From JASJAR01 sp038530285 (GTDB taxonomy: Bacteria > Pseudomonadota > Alphaproteobacteria > Rhodobacterales > Rhodobacteraceae): DNA of 64,000 nt. Made by a program: the position numbers and the translations under genes. The notes under the pieces were generated by a model. The model worked only from the letters and a program-made list of their open reading frames with translations. It was not told the DNA's origin and did no database searches. This document shows positions 18,894 through 26,924 of the stretch, in pieces (positions within the stretch are counted from its first letter, which is position 1; the number at the start of each line of letters is the position of its first letter). The DNA is taken from the NCBI GenBank assembly GCA_038530285.1, contig JBCBCY010000018.1, forward strand, positions 1 through 64,000, in the 5' to 3' direction.

Positions 18894-19735
18894 AGGGCCG
18901 CCCCAAGCTTGTCTTCGTGGCCCACACCCAAAATCCAGCCTTCATTTGGCGCATCCACGGCAAACAACCCGCGAAACTCGTCCATGGGAAGACGCGCCAG
19001 TGCGCGCGCCAAAAGCCGCACCTGGGCGCGGTCCTTGATCGGGTCGCCTGCGGCTTTGACGGCGGGCGCAATCAGCGATGGCCACACCTCGACAAAAAGC
19101 ACCGGGCCATAAGGCGCTTCAAACGGCCAGACCCAGACGTCGCCTTTGAAACGGTCGCGCAGCCCCGCCAGAGCGGCCATTCCGGTCATCACCTGTCCGC
19201 CCACGGCCCCGGCCCCGCCCATTTGCCAGCAGGTGAAGGTGCCCCGGGCCTTGCTTTCGCAGACCCGGCGGTCTGTCTGGCCATGGCCACGGTCGCGCTC
19301 TTTGCGGGTCCGCGGCAGATGGGGGATGTCTTCTTTCAACCCGTTAAACCAGAACGGCCCGACGCCGGGGAAGCAGGCATTGATCTCGCCTGCAAGATGG
19401 AACCGGTTGTTTGACCGGGGCGAGTCACGCAGATGTGCGGCGTAAAAATCCCACAGCTTTAGCGCAGAGCCGACCCCCACGATGGCCGACGAGAAGCCTT
19501 CGGGATAGCCAAACGGAAAGTCAAAACCGATCAACACGCGGCGGCCTGCGGCACGCTCGGATGCGATGAAGGCTGACAGCCATTCAACCGCAGAATCGCG
19601 GTTGCGCAAGTACACCGGTTCTTCTTCGGTCTCGCCCCGGCACACGCCGGCCCAGATCGCGTCTTTCCGGGGTGTGGGGCCGGTGTCATTGCCCGCCGAC
19701 CAATCCACAACGCAGATGGTGTCAAACGGTTTCAC
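18881..19735 (-). CDS. Conserved protein of the Moco operon, unknown function
   Basis: This 284-residue soluble protein lies between mobB and moeA, overlapping both (4 bp and 13 bp), so it should act in molybdenum-cofactor work. Visible motifs are ICVVDWSAGND (residues 7-17), LIGFDFPFGYPEGF (about 68-81), a Lys/Arg-rich stretch and VEVWPSL (about 222). The D...D...E pattern on strand ends recalls RNase-H-like/DUF429 folds, but this is a guess. Homologues are labelled 'molybdopterin guanine dinucleotide synthesis' by context only. Confidence 0.75.
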   Translation of the reverse strand: MKPFDTICVVDWSAGNDTGPTPRKDAIWAGVCRGETEEEPVYLRNRDSAVEWLSAFIASERAAGRRVLIGFDFPFGYPEGFSSAIVGVGSALKLWDFYAAHLRDSPRSNNRFHLAGEINACFPGVGPFWFNGLKEDIPHLPRTRKERDRGHGQTDRRVCESKARGTFTCWQMGGAGAVGGQVMTGMAALAGLRDRFKGDVWVWPFEAPYGPVLFVEVWPSLIAPAVKAAGDPIKDRAQVRLLARALARLPMDEFRGLFAVDAPNEGWILGVGHEDKLGAALCQS

Positions 19736-20223
19736 AAGGCCAGCTCTGCTGCGATGAAATCGGCAATCGCGTGGGTGTCATCAAGGTCGAACACGGGCTG
19801 ATCCCGCTCAAGCAGCGCGTCTGCGGCCACAGCGCGAACCGTCGGGTCGTCATCGGCAATCAGCGGATTGGCATTGACCGCGCGCCAGGCTTCGATCTTG
19901 GGGTGCCGGTCGCGCTTGTAGCCTTCGACCAACACCAGATCGACAGGGCTGAGCCGCGCAATCAGCGCTTCAAGCGGGGGCTCTGGTACGTCGCGCAATT
20001 CGTGCAGCACCGCATAACGCGCCGCTGAGGCCACAATCACTTCGCGCGCGCCCGCCTCACGGTGACGGTGGCTGTCCTTGCCAGGCTGATCAACATCGAA
20101 CCCGTGATGGGCGTGCTTGATCGTGGACACCGTCAGGCCGCGCTGCGTGAACTCTGTCACCAGGCGTTCCATCAAGCCGGTTTTGCCCGCATTCTTCCAA
20201 CCGACCACGCCCCAGACTTTCAT
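19732..20223 (-). CDS. mobB: Molybdopterin-guanine dinucleotide biosynthesis adaptor MobB
   Basis: This 163-residue P-loop protein begins MKVWGVVGWKNAGKTGLMER, with Walker A in GWKNAGKT, then IKHAHHGFDVDQPGKDSHRH and LVLVEGYKRDRHPKIE. These are the family's diagnostic stretches. MobB binds GTP and helps MobA load GMP onto molybdopterin to give MGD. Four-base overlaps link it to mobA upstream and to the unknown Moco gene downstream. Confidence 0.95.
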   Translation of the reverse strand: MKVWGVVGWKNAGKTGLMERLVTEFTQRGLTVSTIKHAHHGFDVDQPGKDSHRHREAGAREVIVASAARYAVLHELRDVPEPPLEALIARLSPVDLVLVEGYKRDRHPKIEAWRAVNANPLIADDDPTVRAVAADALLERDQPVFDLDDTHAIADFIAAELAL

Positions 20224-20804
20224 CGAACCAGTCCTTCGGCGCGGGCCAGATCATCGGGCGTGTTTACGTTGAAGAAGGCATCGTCGTCGTCAAAAACGGC
20301 TGTGGTGCTGGATTGGGCATCGCTAAAGGCGACAACCTTGCGGGTGCCTGCGGCCAGGGCGGCGCGCAATTCGTCGGCCAGCGCGGTGGGCCATAGCCCG
20401 AACGTCGGGTGGCGCCCCCCGGGCGTTTCGGCCAGGACAATGTCGCAATGCCCCTTTGCGCCCACCAACCGGGCCACAAGGTCTTCGGGGAAAAACGGGG
20501 TGTCAGCGGCCACGCTCACCACATGGCTGGCCCCGACCGCACGGCCCCAGTCGAGCCCCGCGAGGATACCGGCCAACGGCCCTGGGTGCCCTGCGATGGT
20601 GTCGGCCAGCACCGGCAAACCGAAGGCGGCAAACCGCGTTGGATCGCCGTTGGCGTTGATGGCAAGGTCCGCGACATTATCATCGATCCGGCCGATCACG
20701 CGGGCAAGGATCGATTGACCCGCAATCTGCAACATGCCTTTGTCGCCGCCACCCATCCGGGTCGCGCGGCCCCCGGCCAGAATAATGCCGTGAGGAACGC
20801 TCAT
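20220..20804 (-). CDS. mobA: Molybdenum cofactor guanylyltransferase MobA
   Basis: MobA transfers GMP to molybdopterin, forming the MGD cofactor used by DMSO-reductase-family enzymes such as formate dehydrogenase. The 194-residue protein has the nucleotidyltransferase signature IILAGGRATRMGGGDKGML (about residues 7-25) and VAADTPFFP (about 98-106). It is ATGA-overlapped with fdhD upstream and mobB downstream, consistent with an MGD enzyme being assembled from this operon. Confidence 0.95.
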   Translation of the reverse strand: MSVPHGIILAGGRATRMGGGDKGMLQIAGQSILARVIGRIDDNVADLAINANGDPTRFAAFGLPVLADTIAGHPGPLAGILAGLDWGRAVGASHVVSVAADTPFFPEDLVARLVGAKGHCDIVLAETPGGRHPTFGLWPTALADELRAALAAGTRKVVAFSDAQSSTTAVFDDDDAFFNVNTPDDLARAEGLVR

Positions 20805-21682
20805 GCGGCCCCCTTGCGGCGGTGTTTTTTGCCCTCATCAGGTACGGCAGACGGATCGACATCGCGCAACAGCCGCTCTTCGCCAGACAAACAGACGAAC
20901 CGTCGCCCGCGCATCCGACCGATCAACGTCAATCCGACCCGATTTGCAATCTCGACACCCCAGGCGGTGAACCCCGAGCGCGACGCCAAGACCGGAATGC
21001 CCATCAGCGCGGTCTTGATCACCATCTCGGACGTCAGCCGGCCGGTGGTGTAAAGGATCTTGTCATCTGCGGGCACACCTTCGGCCAGCATCCACCCTGC
21101 AATCTTGTCGACAGCGTTGTGGCGCCCGACGTCTTCCATATAGACCAGCGGCCGGTCGCCCTGGCACAGCACCGTGCCGTGGATCGCACCGGCCTCAAGG
21201 TACAATGACGGCGTGCGGTTGATGGTTTCAGCCAGCGCATAAAGCCAGGACGTGCGCACCGATGTGGCCGGCAGCGTCAGGCCATCTAACCCCTCCATCA
21301 TGTCGCCAAAGACCGTGCCCACCGCACAGCCTGAGGTGCGGGTCTTCTTTTGCAGCTTCTCTTCATAGCTTGTGGTGCCATCGGTGCGCACCACCACCGT
21401 GTCGAGGTCTTCGTCAAAATCGATGCCCGTGACCACCTCACCCGGCTGCAACATGCCTTGGTTCTTCAAAAATCCAAGAGCAAGGTAATCGGGGTAATCG
21501 CCGATTGTCATTGCGGTGACGATCTCGTGGGCGTTCAGAAATATGGTCAAGGGCCGTTCCTCAACGACCGAGATTTCAGTTGCGACCCCGGTATGATCGG
21601 TGCCGGACACGCGCCGGGTCAGGCGCGCCGCCCCCGGATCTGGGGCGATCAGAAAGTCTTCATTTTCCTTGCGCGTCACCAT
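20801..21682 (-). CDS. fdhD: Formate dehydrogenase accessory sulfurtransferase FdhD
   Basis: FdhD moves sulfur from a cysteine desulfurase to the Mo-bisMGD cofactor of formate dehydrogenase. The 293-residue protein has the core pattern EERPLTIFLNAHEIVTAM, TSGCAVGTVFG with the sulfur-carrying Cys region, EDVGRHNAVDKIAGW, TGRLTSEMV and SRSGFTAWGVEIA. ATG 21682 gives the normal start; the frame remains open far upstream through azlC antisense but that is not coding. First gene of the Moco operon; the structural fdh genes are not in the window. Confidence 0.96.
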   Translation of the reverse strand: MVTRKENEDFLIAPDPGAARLTRRVSGTDHTGVATEISVVEERPLTIFLNAHEIVTAMTIGDYPDYLALGFLKNQGMLQPGEVVTGIDFDEDLDTVVVRTDGTTSYEEKLQKKTRTSGCAVGTVFGDMMEGLDGLTLPATSVRTSWLYALAETINRTPSLYLEAGAIHGTVLCQGDRPLVYMEDVGRHNAVDKIAGWMLAEGVPADDKILYTTGRLTSEMVIKTALMGIPVLASRSGFTAWGVEIANRVGLTLIGRMRGRRFVCLSGEERLLRDVDPSAVPDEGKKHRRKGAA

Positions 21683-21739
21683 TTGAAACCCCGATTGATC
21701 CGCGTTAACGCTTTGGCTGAGACACTTTAGGGCCTGCCC

Positions 21740-22447
21740 ATGTCCTCCACCATATCTAAGTCGGCCCTGTTGAAGGGTATGCGCCACGGTTTGCCGTTCA
21801 TGCTGGTTGTGGCCCCCTTTGGGCTGCTGTTCGGCGTGGTCGCGACAGAGGCCGGGTTGAACATGGCCCAAACCATGGGGCTGACGGTCCTGGTGATCGC
21901 GGGGGCCGCCCAATTCACCGCCGTCCAGCTTTTGGTGGACAACGCATCGGTCTTTCTGGTGCTGGCCGCCTCGCTGGGTGTGAACCTGCGCAATGCGATG
22001 TATTCGGCCGCCCTTGTGCCCCATCTGGGGGCTGCACCTTTGTGGCAGCGCGCGTTGGCGGGGTATTTCACCTTTGACCAGAACTACGCGGCCTCGGCGC
22101 TGGAGTATGAAAAGCACCCCGAGATGAGCGTGCCCGAAAAGATCGCCTATCACCTGGGCCTTGCGGCGGTGATCGCGCCAATCTGGTGTGCTTCGACTTT
22201 TGCAGGCGCCGTTGCGGGCACGACAATTCCGCCTGAATTCGCGCTCGATTTCGCGGTGCCGTTGATGTTCATCGCCCTGGTCGCCCCGGCGATCCGCCGT
22301 CCCGCGCATGTGGCCGCAGCGGTCACGTCCGTCGGTGTCGCACTTTTGACCGTCGCGCTTCCGTCGGGCGTGGGCGTCTTGTTGGCCGGGATCGCGGGAA
22401 TGACCGTCGGCGCACAGGTCGAGCTTTGGCAGGACCGCGCGACATGA
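21740..22447 (+). CDS. azlC: AzlC-family branched-chain amino acid exporter, large subunit
   Basis: This 235-residue membrane protein has about seven helices and the family stretches GMRHGLPFML, FGLLFGVVATEAGL, AGAAQFTAVQLL and GVNLRNAMYSAALVPHLG. AzlC and AzlD form a two-part exporter of branched-chain amino acids or analogues. It is divergent from fdhD (57-bp gap) and overlaps azlD by 4 bp. True substrate is not readable from the sequence. Confidence 0.93.
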   Translation: MSSTISKSALLKGMRHGLPFMLVVAPFGLLFGVVATEAGLNMAQTMGLTVLVIAGAAQFTAVQLLVDNASVFLVLAASLGVNLRNAMYSAALVPHLGAAPLWQRALAGYFTFDQNYAASALEYEKHPEMSVPEKIAYHLGLAAVIAPIWCASTFAGAVAGTTIPPEFALDFAVPLMFIALVAPAIRRPAHVAAAVTSVGVALLTVALPSGVGVLLAGIAGMTVGAQVELWQDRAT

Positions 22448-22773
22448 TTGCAAGCAATGCCACCATCTGGCTGGTGATCGTCCTTTTGGGGTTGGGGACG
22501 TTCCTGATCCGCTTTTCTTTTCTGGGGCTGATTGGCGACCGCAAGATGCCAGATTGGATCTTGCGGCACCTTCGCTACACCGCCGTGGCGTTCTTGCCTG
22601 CCATCGCCGCCCCGCTTGTTGTCTGGCCGCCGGCCACAGGGGGCATGACCGATCCTGCCCGATTGGCCGCGGGCATCACGACGCTGATCATCGGGCTTTG
22701 GACAAAGAACCTGTTTGCGGCCTTCTTCGCAGGCGGGGCCGTTTTGTTGGGCTGGCAGATGCTGCCCCTTTAG
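22444..22773 (+). CDS. azlD: AzlD-family small exporter subunit
   Basis: This 109-residue membrane protein has about four helices with the AzlD pattern FLIRFSFLGLIGDRKMPDWI, RYTAVAFLPAIAAPLV and TKNLFAAFFAGG. The ATG at 22444 overlaps the azlC stop (ATGA), preferred over an in-frame start 18 bp upstream. It is the partner of AzlC. Its 3' end overlaps the convergent lipoprotein gene by 4 bp. Confidence 0.93.
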   Translation: MIASNATIWLVIVLLGLGTFLIRFSFLGLIGDRKMPDWILRHLRYTAVAFLPAIAAPLVVWPPATGGMTDPARLAAGITTLIIGLWTKNLFAAFFAGGAVLLGWQMLPL

Positions 22774-23414
22774 TTTGCCGGTGCCAGCCCCATCGCGGCC
22801 AGATCGCCGCGCGCTGCAATCAAAACGCCGTGGTTATCGTCGGCATCATCATCCGTGACGACCCGTGTGGATGCACCTGGAAGGGCCGAAAAAGCCGCCG
22901 AAGCCGCATTTGGAAAATACGTCGTGGGCACCGCGGCAAAGCGCGCCTGTGTGTTCAAAATCCGCGTCACCGACAGGGCACATTGTGCCTTTGGCACCGC
23001 GCCGTAGGACGCCGCCCGGGCGATAAGGGCGTCGGCTTCCGCCCGCGTGACCGGCACCTCGATCAGTTCAACATCATAGGTCTCACGGGCGTGGTAATCG
23101 ATGTAGACCGCCAGAACCTGGGGCGTGATCCCGTAGTGCAGGTCATTGCGTTCCGGCGCAGAGGCCAGCCGGAATGTGCCTGCGGGATCAAAAAGGACCC
23201 TCTGCGCGCCCGAGATCAAAAGTCCGGTATGCGCGCCAAAGCCCGAATCGGTCGAGCGAACCGTGATTAAAGTCACGCTGGCTGGGCCCTGGGCGGTATA
23301 CCGCGCACGCTCAACGGCAGCGTCAGGTGCCCAGACCGGTTCGGCCGGGCCACCACAGGCAGCCAGGAAAAGCACGGCTGCGCATATTACAAAGGGTTTC
23401 AAGCGACCCCGCAC
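22770..23414 (-). CDS. Hypothetical lipoprotein
   Basis: This 214-residue protein has a lipoprotein signal ending LFLAAC (Cys 20), so it is likely anchored in the periplasm or outer membrane. The mature part contains TGLLISGAQRVLFDPAGTF and YGITPQVLAVYIDYHARETYDVELIEVP, then a conserved-looking Cys in KAQCALSVTRIL. The spacing of His (GAHTG), Cys and Asn is reminiscent of papain-like (NlpC/P60 or LRAT-like) hydrolases, but this is speculative. It follows the oxidase subunit IV gene on the same strand. Confidence 0.8.
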   Translation of the reverse strand: MRGRLKPFVICAAVLFLAACGGPAEPVWAPDAAVERARYTAQGPASVTLITVRSTDSGFGAHTGLLISGAQRVLFDPAGTFRLASAPERNDLHYGITPQVLAVYIDYHARETYDVELIEVPVTRAEADALIARAASYGAVPKAQCALSVTRILNTQARFAAVPTTYFPNAASAAFSALPGASTRVVTDDDADDNHGVLIAARGDLAAMGLAPAN

Positions 23415-23420
23415 GGGGGC

Positions 23421-23561
23421 TTAGATACCCGTAAAGGCAAGCAAAAGCAGGATAAGAATGCACACGATCGCGCCGTTCGTGACCCACTTCATGAACCCGT
23501 CAAACGCGCGTTCCTGCGCTTCGATGTTCATTTTGCCATGTTCATGTTTGCCATCGGCCAT
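23421..23561 (-). CDS. aa3-type cytochrome c oxidase subunit IV (small bacterial type)
   Basis: This 46-residue protein, MADGKHEHGKMNIEAQERAF followed by a DGFMKWVTNGA turn and one C-terminal membrane helix (about residues 30-46), matches the tiny subunit IV of alphaproteobacterial aa3 oxidase. It has a good ribosome site (GGAGGTG) before ATG 23561. In Paracoccus and Rhodobacter the equivalent subunit makes one helix beside subunits I and III. It is encoded away from the other oxidase genes, none of which is in this window. Confidence 0.85.
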   Translation of the reverse strand: MADGKHEHGKMNIEAQERAFDGFMKWVTNGAIVCILILLLLAFTGI

Positions 23562-23657
23562 GATGCACCTCCGTCTTGATGTCTTCGGTCTACCGCCAAA
23601 GGGTTAAGCTGTCACGACCCCGCGCGAAGGGCCAAAGGTCGCGCCAGGGGCGGACCG

Positions 23658-24068
23658 CTAGTCTTCCAAGGACGCGGCCAGTTGAAACCCGATCCGGCGC
23701 GGCGCATCGACTTCCTGGGGCTTTGGCACCGCCCGTAGCATCACGTTCAACTGGGTGACATGCTGGACCAGCTGCGCGCGCGCGCCGCCACCATCAATGC
23801 CGTAGAACGTCACGATATCGGGGTCGAAAAACCCGATCCCTTCAATCTTCAGAACGCCCGCACCGGTGTCGGTAAAGCCCATCGCAACTTCATGGTCGCC
23901 GTCCAGCCGCTCTTCAAAGTTCTGGATGTACAAAACCAGCCGCTCATAAGCCCATTGGGCGGGACTTTTCTTTTCCACCGGCCCATTGCCGACATCTTCG
24001 GGCAAAGGCTTGGCCTTCGTCGCCTCGACTTCACTGGGGTCTGTGTGCACTTCCTTGACCTTGGGCAT
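23658..24068 (-). CDS. Conserved hypothetical protein, DUF6173-like
   Basis: This 136-residue soluble, acidic protein starts MPKVKEVHTDPSEVEATKAK. Its core (PAQWAYERLVLYIQNFEERL, GFFDPDIVTFYGIDGGG, QLVQHVTQLNVML) matches my memory of a widespread Rhodobacterales family, probably DUF6173. Function unknown. The ATG at 24068 lies inside the last 13 codons of the upstream metallo-hydrolase gene, so the two are translationally coupled. Confidence 0.7.
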   Translation of the reverse strand: MPKVKEVHTDPSEVEATKAKPLPEDVGNGPVEKKSPAQWAYERLVLYIQNFEERLDGDHEVAMGFTDTGAGVLKIEGIGFFDPDIVTFYGIDGGGARAQLVQHVTQLNVMLRAVPKPQEVDAPRRIGFQLAASLED

Positions 24069-25119
24069 TGGCCGCCTCCTTCGTCTCAAACAACCAGCGC
24101 CCGCCGTCAGTGACGTGGCGTATGGCCCGACCGCCATGCCAGAGTGCAAGACAATGCGCCATAGCTTCGACAAGGGCGAGTGTATATTCGCCCGGTCCGA
24201 TCTCGCGTTTGAAAAGCGTCTGAAAGCAATCGACGGCCGTATGGGGCGTGGTCAGAAACGCTTCGACCCGGTTGAGAGCCGAGACATGGTTTTCGATCAA
24301 TTGTTCAGCGCGAAAAGGCAAACCCCGAAACGGCAGCCCGTGGCCCGGCAAGGCAAGCTGGGCGTCGGTCAGGTGCGCCTGCAAGGCGCGGTGACTGTCC
24401 AGCCAATCAGCCACCGGATCGGCTGTGGGTTCGGTCGCATAGACCCCAAGGTTCGGCGAAATGGTTGGCAGATAATGGTCACCGGCCAGCACAAACTGAC
24501 CGTCGTTCGAAAAAAGCACCAGATGGTCGGGCGCATGGCCCTGGCCCAACCGGACGGTCCAATCGCGTCCGCCAAGCCGGACCACAGCGCCGGGGATCAT
24601 GCGCGTGAACCCAAGCGGCATTGCCGTGACGCAATCGGCAAAATTGAACGGACGCTCGCCGGCGCGCTGGGTCAGCATATCCTCCGCCATCCCCGCCGCG
24701 CGCCAGAACGCGGTGGTCTCAGGCAAGGGCCGGTCCTGCTGATCGAGCGTGAGCATCCGCGCAAAAAGCCATGCGGTGCGGGTCGTCATAAGTTCTGCAC
24801 CCATGGACTGAAACCAACCGGCGTTGCCGATATGATCAGGGTGATGATGGGTGATCAAAACCCGGAAGACCGGTGCCCCCGCCAAAGGACCCTTGATCAG
24901 ACCTTCCCACATCACACGCGTGGTTTTGGACCCAAGGCCTGTGTCGACGATCGTCCAGCCGTCAGTGTCGCGAAACGCGTAAACGTTGATGTGGTCAAGC
25001 GCCATGGGCAGCGGCAGGCGCATCCACAACAATCCCTCGGCGATCTCGATTGCCTCGCCCGGGCCCGGCGGTGCCGCAAAGGGAAACGACATCCCGGCCG
25101 GTTTGGGGCCACCGGTCAC
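24031..25119 (-). CDS. Metallo-beta-lactamase-fold hydrolase
   Basis: This 362-residue protein has the MBL metal site THHHPDHIGNAG (about residues 91-102), an early Asp in IVDTGLG, and later LGQGHAPDHLVLFS and LAGDHYLPTISPN, which supply further His and Asp ligands. It likely hydrolyses a thioester or ester substrate. Its start overlaps the acyl-CoA dehydrogenase stop by 4 bp, so a role in acyl-CoA metabolism (for example a thioesterase) is plausible but inferred. The true N-terminus could be Met 10. Confidence 0.88.
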   Translation of the reverse strand: MTGGPKPAGMSFPFAAPPGPGEAIEIAEGLLWMRLPLPMALDHINVYAFRDTDGWTIVDTGLGSKTTRVMWEGLIKGPLAGAPVFRVLITHHHPDHIGNAGWFQSMGAELMTTRTAWLFARMLTLDQQDRPLPETTAFWRAAGMAEDMLTQRAGERPFNFADCVTAMPLGFTRMIPGAVVRLGGRDWTVRLGQGHAPDHLVLFSNDGQFVLAGDHYLPTISPNLGVYATEPTADPVADWLDSHRALQAHLTDAQLALPGHGLPFRGLPFRAEQLIENHVSALNRVEAFLTTPHTAVDCFQTLFKREIGPGEYTLALVEAMAHCLALWHGGRAIRHVTDGGRWLFETKEAANAQGQGSAHRPQ

Positions 25120-26810
25120 GTCAGATCGTCACTGGTCATCCCCGACAGGTCTGCACCACCCGCCCGGGCCAACCCGCAATGGGCTTCTGCAAACGGAAGA
25201 ATGCGCTTGGCATAAAGCCTGGCCAAAGCCTCACACGCGGGGTCTTCCAGGGTTGCTTTCAGATGGAACCATCCACCAAGCACCCGGGCAAAACCGGACA
25301 GGTAATCACTGGCGCCGGCCAGACGATCGGGCATTTCGGCGTCCAACATCCACTCGGTGGTCTCGCGCAGAGTTTCAGCGGCAGACCATACGGCTTCGCC
25401 CATAACAGATTGCACCGCGCGCCCCTGTTCACAGGTGGCTTCGATCTCCTCAATCAACTGGAACGCGGCGTCTCCGCCATCGGCCAGTTTTCGGCCCACA
25501 AGATCAATCGCCTGAATGCCGTTGGTCCCTTCGTAAATCTGGGTGATGCGTACATCGCGCAAAAGCTGGGCCGCACCGGTTTCTTCGATATAGCCCATTC
25601 CGCCGTGAATCTGGACGCCTTGATCGGCCACGCGCCAACCCACGTCGGTCCCATAGCTTTTGGCAATCGGGGTCAGAAAGGCCGCCCGGGCATCCCAGCG
25701 AACGTCACCTGTCGCGGCCGCCATATCGATGGACACCGCGCAGGCAAGAGCGATCGACCGGGCCGCGAAAATCTCAGCTTTCATCTGGCCGAGCATGCGC
25801 TTGACATCCGCATGTTCGATGATCGTGCCCAGACCCGGTGCGGCGCCCTGTTTGCGGTCGCGGGCGTAGGCCACCGCCATCTGGTAGGCCGCTTCGGCAA
25901 TTCCGATGCCTTGTGCGCCGACGCCAAGGCGGGCGTTGTTCATCATTGTGAACATCGCAGCCATGCCACCCAATTCCTGACCGATGAGCCAGCCTGTGGC
26001 GCCTTCAAACGACATCACGGCCGTCGGCGAGCCGTGCAGGCCCAACTTGTGTTCAAGGCTGAGCACCCGCAGCGAATTGGCCTCACCCAGGCTGCCATCA
26101 GCGTTGGGCAATATCTTCGGGACCATGAACAGGCTGATCCCGCGCGTTCCCTTCGGCGCCCCGGGCGTGCGCGCCAGCACCAGATGGCAGACATTGTCCA
26201 CCAGATCGCTGTCGCCCCATGAGATGTAGATCTTCTGACCTGTGACCGCCCAGGTCCCATCACCATTTTCAACCGCCTGAGTGGTCAGCGCCCCCACATC
26301 ACTGCCGGCCTGCGGTTCGGTCAGGTTCATCGTGCCCGACCATTCGCCCGCGTTCAGCTTCGGCAGATAAAGGTCCTTCAGCGCGTCGGACGCATGGTGT
26401 TCCAGCGCCTCGATCTGGCCTTGAGACAACAACACTTTCACCTGCAGCGACAGCGACCCCGCCGCTAGGATCTCGCTTACCGCGATGTTCAGGGTTTGCG
26501 GCAAACCCATGCCGCCGTGATCATGTGCTGCCGACAGACCGACCCAACCGCCGTCCGCTATCGCGTCATATGCGCCCTTGAGGCCGGGCGCACTGCGCAC
26601 CACCCCATTTTCCAGACGCGCAGGTGCCAAATCGGTTTCACGCCGCGTGGGCGCAATAACCTCAGCCGCGATCCGGCCCGCTTCTTCCAGAATGGCGGAA
26701 GTGGTCTCCGCCCCGGCGTCTGCAAACCGCGCGGTGGCTGACACGGCCGGGTAATCCACCACTTTCTCGAGCACAAATCGAAGATCATCGGTCGGCGCGT
26801 GATAGGTCAT
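25116..26810 (-). CDS. Acyl-CoA dehydrogenase, long DmdC-like type
   Basis: The 564-residue FAD enzyme oxidises an acyl-CoA to the enoyl-CoA. The N-terminus MTYHAPTDDLRFVLEKV, SGTMNLTEPQAGSDVG (about 160-175), GVGAQGIGIAEAAYQ and IYEGTNGIQAIDLVGRKL (about 430) with a roughly 130-residue C-terminal extension mark the long ACAD class. That class includes 3-methylmercaptopropionyl-CoA dehydrogenase (DmdC) of the DMSP demethylation pathway. Substrate cannot be decided from sequence: dmdA, B and D are not here. First gene of an operon with the MBL hydrolase and DUF6173-like gene. Confidence 0.92.
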   Translation of the reverse strand: MTYHAPTDDLRFVLEKVVDYPAVSATARFADAGAETTSAILEEAGRIAAEVIAPTRRETDLAPARLENGVVRSAPGLKGAYDAIADGGWVGLSAAHDHGGMGLPQTLNIAVSEILAAGSLSLQVKVLLSQGQIEALEHHASDALKDLYLPKLNAGEWSGTMNLTEPQAGSDVGALTTQAVENGDGTWAVTGQKIYISWGDSDLVDNVCHLVLARTPGAPKGTRGISLFMVPKILPNADGSLGEANSLRVLSLEHKLGLHGSPTAVMSFEGATGWLIGQELGGMAAMFTMMNNARLGVGAQGIGIAEAAYQMAVAYARDRKQGAAPGLGTIIEHADVKRMLGQMKAEIFAARSIALACAVSIDMAAATGDVRWDARAAFLTPIAKSYGTDVGWRVADQGVQIHGGMGYIEETGAAQLLRDVRITQIYEGTNGIQAIDLVGRKLADGGDAAFQLIEEIEATCEQGRAVQSVMGEAVWSAAETLRETTEWMLDAEMPDRLAGASDYLSGFARVLGGWFHLKATLEDPACEALARLYAKRILPFAEAHCGLARAGGADLSGMTSDDLT

Positions 26811-26924
26811 TCAGCGTTTCTTTCTGCCGCTTGGCAAAGTTGGCTGGTTTCAGGTATCGGTTGACCCGACCGAGATTGGGCAGCTGAGCGCCGCCTCGCA
26901 ACCAGGACGCTACGTCAGAACATC

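Noticed and set aside
21683..22453. Upstream extension of the fdhD frame to 550 codons
   Set aside because: It runs antisense through azlC; the family N-terminus and length fit the start at 21682.
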